Shown: positions 34,257 to 44,428 of the stretch, in pieces
Numbering within the stretch: the stretch's first letter is position 1
Layout of the letters: every line of letters begins with the position of its first letter
Origin: Larkinella punicea
GTDB taxonomy: Bacteria; Bacteroidota; Bacteroidia; Cytophagales; Spirosomataceae
Direction: 5' to 3'
DNA length: 64,000 nt
Assembly: GCF_003334855.1 (NCBI RefSeq)
Contig: NZ_QOWE01000003.1
Span: 248,001 to 312,000 of the forward strand
Made by a program: the position numbers and the translations under genes
Notes under the pieces: generated by a model
What the model saw: only the letters and a program-made list of their open reading frames with translations
Database searches by the model: none
What the model was told of the DNA's origin: nothing

Positions 34257-35210
34257 ATGTTGGAAAAATTGATGCGGTATAACTCGGTTCAACGGGTTAT
34301 CATTTACCTGCAAAAGCACCAGGCCTTTGATTCGCGGCAGAATTGGTTTGATTTTCTCAAGTGTTTTATTCCGAAAGTGACCGACAACGACACCAGCGAG
34401 CGGGCTGCGTCGGTAGCTTTTAGCCTGATTCTGGCGGTTTTTCCGGCTATCATCTTTCTGTTTACCCTGATTCCGATGATACCGATTCCGAATCTGGAAG
34501 GACAGGTGATGGATTTTTTCTCGCAGGTATTACCGGCTTCGACCTACGAAACCGTTAAAACGACGATTTACGACATCATTAGCCGACCGCGGAGCAATGT
34601 ACTATCGTTCGGTTTTCTGCTCGCCCTCTATGCCGCCACCAACGGGATTCTGTCGCTAATGATGGCCTTTAACTCGTCGCACAAAACTGGTGAACGGCGC
34701 GGTTTTTTCAAAACCCGGCTGATTGCCCTGGGGTTAACCATCATGCTGGCCTTAGCCCTGTTTCTGGCCATTGCCGGGCTGGTGGTCGGCGGGGTCGTTA
34801 CGGACTATCTGATGCACATCAGGATTCTGGATAATGTGGTGGTAACCACGCTTTTGAACATTGCCCGGTATCTGGTGGTTTTCGCGGTTTTTGTTGCTGC
34901 CATTTCGATGATCTACAAGTTTGCGCCCGACATCGACATGAAGTGGAAGTTCGTCAATCCCGGTTGTATCATTGCCTCCGTGCTGGTGGTACTGACTACC
35001 TATGGTTTTTCGTTTTACGTCTCCAATTTCGGTTCCTACAACAAACTTTACGGATCCATCGGAACGCTCATCGTGCTGATGATCTGGATCAATCTGGTCT
35101 GCCTGCTGCTAATTATTGGTTTTGATCTGAACGTTGCACTCTATCAAATGGAGGGCGACAAAAACCCGCAGGTGGGGGAGAAAACAATAAATGCTCCCCA
35201 AACCGCTTAG
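34257..35210 (+). CDS. YihY/BrkB family membrane protein
   Basis: 317 residues with about six membrane helices (VAFSLILAVFPAIIFLFTLI, VLSFGFLLALYAATNGILSL, LGLTIMLALALFLAIAGLVV, YLVVFAVFVAAISMIYKFAP, IIASVLVVLTTYGFSFYVSN, IGTLIVLMIWINLVCLLLII). Matches the Virul_fac_BrkB family in its typical region (ERAASVAFS, IWINLVCLLLIIGFDLN). Function debated: some members were misnamed RNase BN. It begins 26 bp after the thioesterase gene. Confidence 0.93.
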   Translation: MLEKLMRYNSVQRVIIYLQKHQAFDSRQNWFDFLKCFIPKVTDNDTSERAASVAFSLILAVFPAIIFLFTLIPMIPIPNLEGQVMDFFSQVLPASTYETVKTTIYDIISRPRSNVLSFGFLLALYAATNGILSLMMAFNSSHKTGERRGFFKTRLIALGLTIMLALALFLAIAGLVVGGVVTDYLMHIRILDNVVVTTLLNIARYLVVFAVFVAAISMIYKFAPDIDMKWKFVNPGCIIASVLVVLTTYGFSFYVSNFGSYNKLYGSIGTLIVLMIWINLVCLLLIIGFDLNVALYQMEGDKNPQVGEKTINAPQTA

Positions 35211-35469
35211 AGAGCATTTACAATAACCCTAACCCAAAATAATCAGAAGCCCAGCTCTCGGCAAGAACTCTGACTGTTTCTTGCTGACAATCAGTATAAA
35301 AACCGTGCCAGTCCCGCCGAATACTTAGTATGCGGTTTCCCGCATTTGCATTCTTCCCACTCGCCGTTTGCTAAAAAATGTTGCATTTATGGTTTGAATA
35401 ATCCATACTATTGTCGCAGAAAGAGTTACGGTCTCTTTGTCCGGTAATTACCTATTCTTCATCATCATT

Positions 35470-36516
35470 ATGGCTGAAACTCTAGTCGTGGAATCACAGG
35501 GCCTGCTGGCGGATTACCTGTCGTCGCTCAGGCCGCTGGTAACGGTAATCTGTACCAGTTACAACCACGAACGGTTTATTACCGAGTCACTTCAATCCGT
35601 TCTTGACCAGACGTACCCGATGGTTGAACTGATTGTGATCGATAACCACAGCAGCGATCAATCGGTCGATCGGGTTGAAGACCTCCGGCAAAAATATCCC
35701 CAAATTCAGTTGATTCGCAATACCGAGAACCTGGGCATTTGTCGGGCGTTCAACCAGGGCCTGAAACTGGCCAAAGGAAAGTATGTCATTGACCTCTCCG
35801 CCGATGATGTGATGCAACGCGAACGCATTGCCCGGCAGGTGGCCGGTTTCGAGCGGCTGGCGGGGGATTATGCGGTGATCTTCAGCAATGCCGCCTACAT
35901 CGACGAAAACAGTCAATTGACCGGCTACCACTATCCGATCAATGCCAGCGGCCTGTCTACCATCACTGTGCCATCGGGCTGGGTCTTCAAGGAAATACTG
36001 GCTTCCTACTTTGTTTCGACGCCCACCATGATGATGCGGAAGGATGTGCTGGAAAGCGTGGGTGGTTACGACGAATCGCTAAGTTATGAGGATTTCGATT
36101 TCTGGGTGCGCACCGCCCGGAATTATCGCTATCACTACCAGGACGAAGTGTTGACGAGCAAACGAATGGTTCGTAATTCCCTGTCGACTTTGTTTACCGA
36201 CCGGCAGAATTCCCTGCTGAGTTCTACGCTGAAAGTGTGTTACAAGGCCTTCGACCAATGCCAGACTACGGAAGAATACCAGGCGTTGGCCAAGCGGATT
36301 CGCTGGTTTATCCGGCAATGCTTTTACGCCGAGCAGTTTGAATTGGCGTTCCGGTTTAAAGAACTGCTGGAATTCATTGAAAAGCCCGACTTCCAGACAG
36401 CCTTAATCTTGCGCCTTTGCAAGTGGCGCATTCCGGTCAATGCACTTTACCGGCGGTATGCTGAATGGCAGCAAAAACGGCAGATCGCTAAAGGTGATGT
36501 TCGGTTATTGGTTTGA
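35470..36516 (+). CDS. family 2 glycosyltransferase
   Basis: 348 residues from ATG 35470. GT-A fold: VICTSYNHERFITESLQSVL, VELIVIDNHSSDQSVDRVED, NLGICRAFNQGLKLAKGKYV and the metal-binding stretch IDLSADDVMQRERIARQ (an Asp-Asp motif in place of DxD). Acceptor region: YDESLSYEDFDFWVRTARNY. It transfers a sugar from a nucleotide donor; probably capsule, LPS or exopolysaccharide assembly. No membrane helix. The roughly 260 bp upstream hold nothing I can name. No neighbouring polysaccharide genes. Confidence 0.9.
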   Translation: MAETLVVESQGLLADYLSSLRPLVTVICTSYNHERFITESLQSVLDQTYPMVELIVIDNHSSDQSVDRVEDLRQKYPQIQLIRNTENLGICRAFNQGLKLAKGKYVIDLSADDVMQRERIARQVAGFERLAGDYAVIFSNAAYIDENSQLTGYHYPINASGLSTITVPSGWVFKEILASYFVSTPTMMMRKDVLESVGGYDESLSYEDFDFWVRTARNYRYHYQDEVLTSKRMVRNSLSTLFTDRQNSLLSSTLKVCYKAFDQCQTTEEYQALAKRIRWFIRQCFYAEQFELAFRFKELLEFIEKPDFQTALILRLCKWRIPVNALYRRYAEWQQKRQIAKGDVRLLV

Positions 36517-36545
36517 CAAGCATGAAATAACGGGTGGTTGAGAGT

Positions 36546-36623
36546 GGACAAGAGATGAGAGAATAAAGAGAAGAGAAGGGCGCGCTTCGATCTTTATTCT
36601 CTCGTCTCTTCTCTTTTGTCTCC
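36546..36623. repeat. imperfect inverted repeat (GAGAATAAAG family)
   Basis: Left arm 36546-36568 (GGACAAGAGATGAGAGAATA) pairs with 36592-36623 (CTTTATTCTCTCGTCTCTTC). Core AGAGAATAAAG is shared with 33737-33795. Located between the glycosyltransferase and Sua5-like genes. Confidence 0.8.
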
Positions 36624-36684
36624 GGTACTCGTTATTTGCAACCAAAATGCGCCAGGTTAGTTAAGCAAATAAGCCATTGAACCT

Positions 36685-37305
36685 ATGTCAGCCGAGTTTT
36701 TACGGATTCATCCCGATACCCCTGAAGAGCGAAAAATTCGCCATGTTGTTGATATCCTGCGTGATGGGGGCGTTATCATCTACCCAACCGATACGATTTA
36801 TGGGCTGGGTTGCGACATTCACAATACCCGCGCCATCGAGCGCATCGCCCGGTTGAAAGGCATCAAACCGCAGAAAAATGATTTTTCGTTTATCTGTCAC
36901 GATTTGAGCCATATTGCGGATTATGCCAAAGTCAGTAACATGGCCTTTAAAATGATGAAACGGCTGCTGCCCGGACCCTACACTTTTATTCTGGATGTGA
37001 GCCACCGCGTGCCGAAAATCCTGCACACCAACAAGCGGACAGTAGGCATCCGGATTCCGGATCACAGCATTCCGCGGGCCATTGTGAAGGAACTGGGCAA
37101 TCCCATTATTACGACGACCATCAAAGACGATGACGACATTGTCCAATACATCACCGACCCGGAAATCATCTTCGAACGGTTTCAACACCTGGTCGACCTG
37201 GTGATCGACGGGGGAATGGGCGGCAACATTCCCTCGACCATCATTGACGCCACTACCGATGACTTTGAAATTGTCCGCCGGGGGCTGGGAGAAATCGAAG
37301 CGTAA
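36685..37305 (+). CDS. L-threonylcarbamoyladenylate synthase (Sua5/YciO/YrdC)
   Basis: 206 residues of a single YrdC-like domain: [20 protein letters not shown] with [62 protein letters not shown] and [20 protein letters not shown]. It makes threonylcarbamoyl-AMP from threonine, bicarbonate and ATP for tRNA t6A37, or is a YciO-type paralogue of unclear role (length and the [13 protein letters not shown] region fit either). It lacks the extra Sua5 domain. Stand-alone. Confidence 0.88.
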   Translation: MSAEFLRIHPDTPEERKIRHVVDILRDGGVIIYPTDTIYGLGCDIHNTRAIERIARLKGIKPQKNDFSFICHDLSHIADYAKVSNMAFKMMKRLLPGPYTFILDVSHRVPKILHTNKRTVGIRIPDHSIPRAIVKELGNPIITTTIKDDDDIVQYITDPEIIFERFQHLVDLVIDGGMGGNIPSTIIDATTDDFEIVRRGLGEIEA

Positions 37306-37384
37306 CTATTTTTTTAGATCGGAGAAAAAACGCACCTGTTGCTCATTATTTTTAGATTTCCCTTCCGATTTACGGCAGAGTTTC

Positions 37385-37392
37385 TATTTTTG
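37385..37392 (+). promoter_or_regulatory. -7 box of the 37490 lipoprotein gene
   Basis: TATTTTTG, an exact TAnnTTTG match. The predicted start near 37400 gives a leader of about 90 nt before the GTG at 37490. Confidence 0.45.
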
Positions 37393-37489
37393 GTGCATCT
37401 ACGGGTTTTTAATCTGTATTTAATTTTAAAGGGTGTGCGGACTGACGTTCGCAGGTAAGTAATATTTCACATTTATTCATCAAAGCACA

Positions 37490-38566
37490 GTGGTAAACGG
37501 AGGGTGTAAGTCGTGCCGAACGGCATGGAAATTGGTTGCAATTACTACAATTCTTATTCAATTCAACGCATTGACAGGCTGCTCGGGCAGCAATGGAAGC
37601 GGAGACGAAACGAAAAAATCCGACAGCACGGCGGTTCAAACCCCGGCTCCGGTCACGGACTCGGTTCCGACAGCAACCCCAACCGCAGCCGTAGTGGTTG
37701 ATACCACAGAAAAAGACCCTCTAAAAGCCGATACGTTGCAATTTGCGGGGACCTTACCCGACACACTGCTACCGAAACACCGGATTCTGGCTTATTACGG
37801 TAACCCGCACTCCAAGAGAATGGGTATTTTGGGCGAGTTTCCCCGGGCGGAAATGCTGCAGAAACTGGATCGCGAAGCGGAACGCTGGCAAAAAGCCGAT
37901 CCGTCGAAACCCATTATAAAAGCCCTTCACCTGGTTGCTATTTCGGCCCAGGGAACCCCCCAGAAAGACGGAAAATACCGTCTGCGGATGAGCGATAAAA
38001 CGATTCGCAAGGTGATTAGCTGGGGTGCCCAGCACGGCGCAATTGTGTTTCTGGACATTCAGGTGGGTCTGGCGGATTTGAAAGGTGAGCTGGCTTTTCT
38101 CGAAAAATACCTGAAACTGCCCTATGTTCACCTCGGCATCGACCCCGAGTTCTCTATGAAAACGGGCGCCCGTCCGGGCACCAAAATCGGAACTTATGAT
38201 GCGGCTGACATCAATGATGCCGTGCAGTTTCTAAGCCGGGTGGTGAAAGAAAATAATATTCCGCCGAAGGTGCTGGTGGTTCACCGGTTTACACAGCGGA
38301 TGGTTACCAACTACAAAAACATCAAACTGGATCCGCGGGTTGCCATTGTGATCGACATGGATGGCTGGGGGCCGCCTTCCCTGAAAATCGATTCGTACCG
38401 CGATTATATTGTAAAAGAACCCGTGCAGTACACCGGTTTCAAATTGTTTTATTACAACGACAAGAAAAAGGTCGATCACCGGTCGAACCACAAAGTGCCG
38501 CACGTGATGGAACCGGCGGAGGTGCTGGCCCTGGAGCCTAAACCGCTCTACATCCAATATCAATAA
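37490..38566 (+). CDS. hypothetical lipoprotein, TIM-barrel-like
   Basis: 358 residues from GTG 37490. Lipoprotein signal (LVAITTILIQFNALTGC, Cys31), a Ser/Thr/Pro-rich linker of about 60 residues, then a conserved domain (LPKHRILAYYGNPHSKRMGI, LGEFPRAEMLQKLDREAERW, HGAIVFLDIQVGLADLKGEL, LPYVHLGIDPEFSMKTGA, VLVVHRFTQRMVTNY, VAIVIDMDGWG, GFKLFYYND). The alternating strands and the DPEF and DMDG acidic pairs suggest a glycoside-hydrolase-like barrel. I do not recognise the family. Probably attached to the outer or inner membrane facing the periplasm. Confidence 0.78.
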   Translation: MVNGGCKSCRTAWKLVAITTILIQFNALTGCSGSNGSGDETKKSDSTAVQTPAPVTDSVPTATPTAAVVVDTTEKDPLKADTLQFAGTLPDTLLPKHRILAYYGNPHSKRMGILGEFPRAEMLQKLDREAERWQKADPSKPIIKALHLVAISAQGTPQKDGKYRLRMSDKTIRKVISWGAQHGAIVFLDIQVGLADLKGELAFLEKYLKLPYVHLGIDPEFSMKTGARPGTKIGTYDAADINDAVQFLSRVVKENNIPPKVLVVHRFTQRMVTNYKNIKLDPRVAIVIDMDGWGPPSLKIDSYRDYIVKEPVQYTGFKLFYYNDKKKVDHRSNHKVPHVMEPAEVLALEPKPLYIQYQ

Positions 38567-38580
38567 ATACTATTCCCAAC

Positions 38581-38865
38581 AAAGCCTGAAAGGCTTGCAT
38601 CCATTAACCCCGGGCATCGCCCGGGGCTTTCCCTGTCCTCCATGATGATCGTTGGGCTGGGGATGCCCCGGGCGATGCCCGGAGTTAATGGATGTAAGCC
38701 TTTCAGGCTTTGCTGGTCTGCGGGAGGCTATTATTCTGGCAGCCCCGGGCGATGCCCGGAGTTAATGGATGCAAGCCTTTCAGGCTTTGCTGGTCTGCGG
38801 GAGGCTATTATTCTGGCAGCCCCGGGCGATGCCCGGGGTTAATGGATGTAAGCCTTTCAGGCTTC
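38581..38865. repeat. 77-bp tandem repeat with palindromes
   Basis: Unit of 77 bp starting at 38666, 38743 and 38820 (the third cut short at about 38865), each holding CCCCGGGCGATGCCCGG and AGCCTTTCAGGCTT. An inverted, partial copy at 38581-38628 faces them, so the cluster can fold as one large hairpin. Units differ at only two or three positions. It fills the 311-bp gap between convergent genes. Same family as 8880-8923. Confidence 0.9.
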
Positions 38866-38877
38866 ACCGAATTTTTG

Positions 38878-39753
38878 CTACCACTTGACCTGCGTCTTCA
38901 CGTACTTGTCGCGTTGGTGCTTCCAGCGTTTGTGTGACCAGAGCCAGTCGGAGGGGGCTTTCCGGAGCGTTTTTTCCAGGAGGTCGCGGTATCGGTTCAG
39001 GATTTCTCCTTCCGGTAAGGCCAGGTATGGCGGTTCGGCGATGGGATAGAATGTCATGGCGTAGTAACCCCGCCGGACGCGTTCCATTTCAATGTAGAAA
39101 ACTGGCAAGCCAAAACTCCGGGCCAGTCGCTCCGTGCCCGGATAAAACGGCGTTTCCTGGTTCATGAAAGACGTCCAGTAGCCGTACTCGGGCTGGTCGG
39201 GAATCTGATCGGCGACGAGGGCAATCAGCCGAGGGTCGTTCCGCCGGGTCACCATCTCACGAAGCAGCGCTTTCATGGGCACCGGTTTGGCCCCGAAGCT
39301 CGAACGAATGAAATGAACCAACCGCTCCGAAACGGGATTGGCCAGTCTTTTGTAAACCGCATCGGCGGGCATGCCATTCACAACGGAAGCAGAGGGTGCC
39401 CATTCCCAGTTGCACTGGTGCGATGCCATAACCAGAACCGCCTGCCCCTGTGCCAGTTTGTCCTGCACCAGTTCCTTGTTGGTGAAAAGAACCCGCTTTT
39501 GTAACTCGCCGGATGACATGCCCGGCAACTTGAACGTCTCCACCAAAACGTCCGCGAAGTTTCGGTAAAATTTTTTAGCGATCTGGCGACGTTCCGTATC
39601 AGATTTTTCAGGAAATGAGCGTTTTAAATTCGTATCGATCACTGTCTTGCGATAACGGATAACGTAGGCCAGCAAAAAGTATAAAACGTCAGAAACCACA
39701 TACAGGGCGGTAATCGGGACTCGGGAAAGGAAACGAAAAAAAGAGAGTGACAT
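38878..39753 (-). CDS. lysophospholipid/lipid A acyltransferase, LpxL-like
   Basis: 291 residues. N-terminal hydrophobic helix (VPITALYVVSDVLYFLLAYV), then the LPLAT core with the HX4E catalytic motif (VMASHQCNWEWAP), a later block ALVADQIPDQPEYGYWTSFM, PFYPGTERLARSFGLPVFYI and VRRGYYAMTFYPIAEPP. It transfers an acyl chain to a lipid A precursor or a related lipid at the inner membrane. Bacteroidota often carry it away from other lpx genes, as here. Monocistronic. Confidence 0.9.
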   Translation of the reverse strand: MSLSFFRFLSRVPITALYVVSDVLYFLLAYVIRYRKTVIDTNLKRSFPEKSDTERRQIAKKFYRNFADVLVETFKLPGMSSGELQKRVLFTNKELVQDKLAQGQAVLVMASHQCNWEWAPSASVVNGMPADAVYKRLANPVSERLVHFIRSSFGAKPVPMKALLREMVTRRNDPRLIALVADQIPDQPEYGYWTSFMNQETPFYPGTERLARSFGLPVFYIEMERVRRGYYAMTFYPIAEPPYLALPEGEILNRYRDLLEKTLRKAPSDWLWSHKRWKHQRDKYVKTQVKW

Positions 39754-39802
39754 TCGAAAATGGATAATCCGATCCGCAAAATCATACCTCCAAATTAAAA
39801 TT

Positions 39803-40522
39803 TTGCGAAACCGTTTGCTTGTTCAATACGAAATTCATTTATTTGGTGCTATCAACGCGTCGAGTATATTGGAAAAGTACCACGTTGGTCAACTAAGTCA
39901 GGGAATTCGGATTGAATTGCACTATCTGCCCAGCCTGACCTATTTTACCGCTCTCTTACCCTTCGATACCGTTTGGCTGGAAGCAGCCGAACATTATGGA
40001 AAGCAAAGTTACAGAAATCGGTGTTATGTCCTGACAGCAAATGGCATCGACCGATTGACGGTTCCGGTACGCAATGGTACGCACAAGCAATCGATTCGTG
40101 ACGTGCAGATCGATGACCGTCAAGCCTGGACCGATCGTCACTGGCGATGTTTGGTAACGGCTTACAGCAAAGCTCCGTTTTTTGAGTATTATGCTGATGA
40201 ACTCGAAGCGGTATTTCGCAGAAAATGGGTCTTTCTGTTTGACCTGAATCTCGAACTGCTGACATTATGTCTGAAATGGCTGCGCTGGCAAAAGACGCTG
40301 TTGATGACGAAAGCTTTTGAAAAACAGGCAGGTAGCGGAGTTCTGGATGCTCATGGTCAAATTGCCGACCGGAACGATGCACAAAATGGCAGGTTTTACC
40401 GCCCGGTTTCGTACCAGCAGAACTTTGGCAATGTATTTGTACCTGACCTTAGCATTCTGGATTTGATTTTCTGCCAGGGAACAGCCGCCACCGACGTCTT
40501 AAAGCAGTCTCTCAACCCGTGA
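39803..40522 (+). CDS. WbqC-like family protein
   Basis: 239 residues; the start is uncertain, since the conserved WbqC core begins around IELHYLPSLTYFTALLPFDT, some 35 residues in, and no ATG lies between. A TTG near residue 24 is an alternative. Core motifs: YGKQSYRNRCYVLTANGIDR, LTVPVRNGTHKQSIRDVQID, AWTDRHWRCLVTAYSKAPFF and EYYADELEAVF. WbqC proteins occur in O-antigen and other glycan clusters; the activity is not established. It stands alone before clpC. Confidence 0.85.
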   Translation: MRNRLLVQYEIHLFGAINASSILEKYHVGQLSQGIRIELHYLPSLTYFTALLPFDTVWLEAAEHYGKQSYRNRCYVLTANGIDRLTVPVRNGTHKQSIRDVQIDDRQAWTDRHWRCLVTAYSKAPFFEYYADELEAVFRRKWVFLFDLNLELLTLCLKWLRWQKTLLMTKAFEKQAGSGVLDAHGQIADRNDAQNGRFYRPVSYQQNFGNVFVPDLSILDLIFCQGTAATDVLKQSLNP

Positions 40523-40587
40523 ACAATACCGAAAAATTTTTCGTTACTACGAAAAGACGCAACTAAGTACGATACAACCCTAAGCGA

Positions 40588-43116
40588 ATGGAAGCTAAAT
40601 TTTCGAACCGAGTTAAAGAAGTTATCTCGCTCAGCAGAGAGGAAGCCCTGCGTCTGGGTCACGACTACATTGGTACAGAGCATCTGCTGCTGGGTATGAT
40701 TCGGGAAGGCGAAGGGGTAGCCGTTGGGTTATTGAAAAAATTGGGCATTTCTCTGGACGAACTGCGCGTGACGATCGAGCAGGCGACCAAAGGAACCGCA
40801 ACCAACAATGTCAAAAATCTGGCCAATATACCACTCACCCGTCAGTCTGAAAAAGTACTCAAAATCACGTACCTGGAAGCAAAAATCTTCAAGAGTCCGC
40901 TGATTGGCACCGAGCACCTGCTCCTGTCGATTCTTCGTGATGAGGACAATGTGGCCACCCAGATTTTGAACAAATTTAATGTCAACTACGAGGTAATAAA
41001 GGAAATGCTGGAATATCAATCCTCCGGTACACGTCCGCACATGGGCCCCGAAACTGACGACGACGACAACGACCGTGGCATGTTCGGTAGCAGCAGCTCC
41101 GGGTCGGGAAAAGATCCGAAAGGGTCTGAAAAGTCGAGAACGCCGGTTTTGGATAACTTCGGACGTGACCTAACCAAACTCGCCGAATTGGGGAAATTAG
41201 ACCCGATTGTTGGCCGTGAAAAAGAAATTGAACGCGTCGCCCAGATTCTGAGCCGCCGGAAAAAGAACAACCCGATTTTGATTGGTGAGCCCGGCGTTGG
41301 TAAAACCGCCATTGCGGAAGGGCTGGCGCTGCGGATCGTTCAGAAAAAAGTATCGCGGGTGCTGTTTGGCAAACGCGTGGTAACCCTGGATCTGGCGTCG
41401 TTAGTCGCCGGGACCAAATACCGCGGTCAGTTTGAAGAACGCATGAAAGCGGTCATGAACGAACTGGAAAAATCGCCGGAAGTGATTCTTTTCATCGATG
41501 AGCTTCATACCATTGTCGGTGCCGGTGGTGCTTCGGGCTCGCTCGATGCCTCCAACATGTTCAAACCGGCTCTGGCGCGGGGCGACATTCAATGTATTGG
41601 GGCCACCACACTGGACGAATACCGCCAGTATATTGAGAAAGACGGCGCTTTGGCCCGTCGGTTCCAGGTCGTGATGGTCGACGCGACCTCGGTTGAAGAA
41701 ACCATCGAGATCCTGAACAACATCAAGGACAAGTACGAAGACCACCACCACGTCAACTACACCCAGGAAGCGGTGGAAGCGGCTGTTAAACTGTCGGAGC
41801 GGTACATCTCCGACCGGTTTCTGCCCGACAAAGCCATCGACGTTCTGGACGAAGTGGGAGCCCGCGTACACATCTCCAACATCTCGGTTCCCGAAGATAT
41901 TCTGCGGCTGGAAGACAGCATTGAGAACATCAAGAAGGAGAAAAACCAGGTGGTGAAAAGCCAGAAATACGAAGAAGCCGCCCAGCTTCGCGATAAGGAA
42001 AAACGCCTGATCGACCAACTGGACCGCGCCAAACTGGCCTGGGAAGAAGAAACCAAAAAGAAACGGTATACGGTTTCGGAAGAAAACGTAGCTGAGGTTG
42101 TCGCCATGATGACCGGTATTCCGACCAGCCGCGTAGCCACCAACGAAGGTGCCAAGTTGCTGAACATGGCCGAACAATTGACTGGTCGCGTGATTGGTCA
42201 GGACAAGGCGGTTCAGAAACTGGTGAAAGCCATTCAGCGGACGCGCGTCGGGTTGAAAGATCCCAAGAAACCCATCGGTTCGTTCATCTTCCTCGGCCCA
42301 ACCGGGGTTGGTAAAACGGAACTGGCGAAAGTGCTGGCTTCCTACCTCTTCGACAAAGACGATGCGCTGGTGCGGATCGATATGTCGGAATACATGGAGA
42401 AATTCAGCGTAAGCCGGCTGGTTGGAGCTCCTCCGGGTTATGTAGGTTACGAAGAAGGCGGTCAGTTGACGGAAAAAATCCGTCGGAAACCGTACTCTGT
42501 GGTTCTGCTGGATGAGATCGAAAAAGCGCACCCGGATGTGTTCAACATTCTGCTGCAAGTGCTCGACGACGGTATTTTGACGGATGGTTTGGGTCGCCGG
42601 GTCGATTTCCGGAACACCATCATCATCATGACGTCGAACATCGGGGTTCGTGACCTGAAAGATTTCGGTTCCGGTATCGGTTTTGCCACCCGTGGCAAGT
42701 CCGAAAACCAGGACGAGATCATGAAGAGCACAATTCAGAATGCGCTGCGGAAAGCCTTCTCGCCGGAATTCCTGAACCGTCTGGACGATGTGATCGTGTT
42801 CAACTCGCTGCAACGCGAAGACATTCACAAGATCATCGACCTGATGCTGGGCAAACTGCTTGGTCGCGTTACAAGCCTGGGCTACAAAGTCGAACTGACG
42901 GAAAAAGCGAAAGACTTCCTGTCGGAAAAAGGCTACGACCCCCAATACGGTGCGCGTCCGTTAAGCCGGGCGATCCAGAAGTTCCTGGAAGATCCCGTCG
43001 CGGAAGAAATTCTGAAAGGCGATCTGAAGGAAGGCGATGTGATCATGGCCGACTACGAAGAGAACGGCGAAAACCTGACCATCACCGTGAAGAAGCACGA
43101 GCAGGTGACTGAATAA
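40588..43116 (+). CDS. clpC: Clp protease ATP-binding subunit ClpC
   Basis: 842 residues. Two Clp N-terminal repeats (1-145), an acidic/Ser-rich linker, first AAA+ module with Walker A (GEPGVGKTA) and Walker B ([10 protein letters not shown]), a UVR motif ([27 protein letters not shown]), second AAA+ module with Walker A (GPTGVGKTE) and Walker B ([14 protein letters not shown]), the ClpP-binding loop GSGIGFATR and a C-terminal D2-small domain ([20 protein letters not shown]). It unfolds substrates for the ClpP protease. Full length, and monocistronic: a terminator follows at 43149. Confidence 0.96.
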   Translation: MEAKFSNRVKEVISLSREEALRLGHDYIGTEHLLLGMIREGEGVAVGLLKKLGISLDELRVTIEQATKGTATNNVKNLANIPLTRQSEKVLKITYLEAKIFKSPLIGTEHLLLSILRDEDNVATQILNKFNVNYEVIKEMLEYQSSGTRPHMGPETDDDDNDRGMFGSSSSGSGKDPKGSEKSRTPVLDNFGRDLTKLAELGKLDPIVGREKEIERVAQILSRRKKNNPILIGEPGVGKTAIAEGLALRIVQKKVSRVLFGKRVVTLDLASLVAGTKYRGQFEERMKAVMNELEKSPEVILFIDELHTIVGAGGASGSLDASNMFKPALARGDIQCIGATTLDEYRQYIEKDGALARRFQVVMVDATSVEETIEILNNIKDKYEDHHHVNYTQEAVEAAVKLSERYISDRFLPDKAIDVLDEVGARVHISNISVPEDILRLEDSIENIKKEKNQVVKSQKYEEAAQLRDKEKRLIDQLDRAKLAWEEETKKKRYTVSEENVAEVVAMMTGIPTSRVATNEGAKLLNMAEQLTGRVIGQDKAVQKLVKAIQRTRVGLKDPKKPIGSFIFLGPTGVGKTELAKVLASYLFDKDDALVRIDMSEYMEKFSVSRLVGAPPGYVGYEEGGQLTEKIRRKPYSVVLLDEIEKAHPDVFNILLQVLDDGILTDGLGRRVDFRNTIIIMTSNIGVRDLKDFGSGIGFATRGKSENQDEIMKSTIQNALRKAFSPEFLNRLDDVIVFNSLQREDIHKIIDLMLGKLLGRVTSLGYKVELTEKAKDFLSEKGYDPQYGARPLSRAIQKFLEDPVAEEILKGDLKEGDVIMADYEENGENLTITVKKHEQVTE

Positions 43117-43148
43117 GGCGAATTAAGAACAATTAAGATACGATTTCG

Positions 43149-43181
43149 AATAGGCTGGACACAAGTTCAGCCTATTTTTTT
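43149..43181 (+). terminator. intrinsic terminator of clpC
   Basis: AATAGGCTG (43149-43157) pairs with CAGCCTATT (43168-43176), 10-nt loop, followed by a T-run. Confidence 0.85.
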
Positions 43182-43268
43182 GGAAGTTGATGGGAATTGC
43201 AGCGGATTGGTTTGGGAATGTTGAACCGGTATTATTATTGCTCTATTCTTTCCGTAACTCAACTTCTT

Positions 43269-44417
43269 ATGAAATTCATAGCTACTCTGTCTTCTTGCCT
43301 TCTTTTCGTGCAACTCTCATTTGCCCAAACAGAACTAGGCCGGGCTCTCTGGAGCGGTAATCTGCAAATCAATACCACCCAACTCGCAGGCGACTACCCC
43401 AACGGTTATACCCGGCGGAGTCCTCAACTCAATTTTTCCATCAACCACGGGGTTTTTCTGCAAAGCAACTGGATGCTGGGGCTGGCGGTCAGTGGTTCCC
43501 ATTACAAACAGGTGAATGCAAACACCATTCCGCTCAACCAGCAGTATACGAGGGGCGGCCTGTCGGCTTTTGTTCGAAAATATTGGGGTACCAACAACTG
43601 GCGAATTTATGCCGGGGGCGGCATCGGCGGCAGTCTCGATCAGTACCGCCAGGAAGTGTATGATGCCACAACGAGCATCCGGAGTGAAAACCGCACGAAT
43701 ACCTACCAGGTTTCGCCCTTCACCCAGATTGGGGGCGTCTATTTTCTGGATGGCCGCTGGGGCATGGAGGTCTCGACCAACAGCACCATTTTCCCTTTTA
43801 CGTTTAGCGGATTGACAGCGGGATTGATTTACATGACCGGTCGGACGCGGTCGGAACGGGAGATTCAGGCGGCAACGCCACCGACGGTTGGCTCCCAGGC
43901 CCGCGCCGGGCGGTTTACGGTCGGGGCGAGTGTGGTTTTTTCGGGATCGAAAGAAGACGTAAACCTTCGGACTTTTGAATCCCAGAGCCTGATTGCCGCT
44001 CCGGCATTCGGTTTTTTTGTCGCCAATAATTTTTTAGTAGGTCTTTCGGTTCCCATCACCTGGAGCAAGAACCAGGGAGCCAACTCCACCAGCGAAACCA
44101 GCCTGGGCTTTGCGCCCTACGTTCGGGCCTACCTGTCTAACACCCGGCTTCGTCCGTATGTCGGAGCGACGTTCACGTATTCCGCCTATTCTTTTAAGCA
44201 GGATCCTTTTCCGAAAGAACAAATTAACCACACCGCCGGGGGGACACTCAATGCCGGGTTAGCCTATCTGATCGGGCAGAATTTCATTGCGGAAGCCAAC
44301 CTGCTGAATCTCAATGTCAGCAAGCAGACGCAAAACAACGAGTTGAAAAACGGGCTGTGGCTACAGGGGTTGCAGGTGACCACCTCACCGGCTTTTACGG
44401 TTCAGTACGTTTTTTAG
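43269..44417 (+). CDS. outer-membrane beta-barrel protein
   Basis: 382 residues from ATG 43269, which starts the signal peptide (ATLSSCLLFVQLSFAQ); the longer frame upstream is not supported. The rest is made of amphipathic strands with loops rich in Asn/Thr/Gly and ends in FTVQYVF, a typical C-terminal strand for outer-membrane insertion. It seems to hold two related halves (SAFVRKYWGTNNWRIYAGGG and PYVRAYLSNTRLRPYVGATF). A truncated paralogue lies at 45478-46383. Function unknown (porin or OmpW-like). Confidence 0.82.
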   Translation: MKFIATLSSCLLFVQLSFAQTELGRALWSGNLQINTTQLAGDYPNGYTRRSPQLNFSINHGVFLQSNWMLGLAVSGSHYKQVNANTIPLNQQYTRGGLSAFVRKYWGTNNWRIYAGGGIGGSLDQYRQEVYDATTSIRSENRTNTYQVSPFTQIGGVYFLDGRWGMEVSTNSTIFPFTFSGLTAGLIYMTGRTRSEREIQAATPPTVGSQARAGRFTVGASVVFSGSKEDVNLRTFESQSLIAAPAFGFFVANNFLVGLSVPITWSKNQGANSTSETSLGFAPYVRAYLSNTRLRPYVGATFTYSAYSFKQDPFPKEQINHTAGGTLNAGLAYLIGQNFIAEANLLNLNVSKQTQNNELKNGLWLQGLQVTTSPAFTVQYVF

Positions 44418-44428
44418 AAACCGGTGGT

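Noticed and set aside
38666-38865. Possible CRISPR-like array
   Set aside because: The units are contiguous 77-bp tandem copies without distinct spacers, each containing palindromes, and there are no cas genes.
41401-42945. A 514-codon open frame on the minus strand opposite clpC
   Set aside because: It is the antisense shadow of a highly conserved gene; its protein is low-complexity (Phe, Gln, Val, His rich) and lacks any domain, while ClpC in the plus frame is complete.
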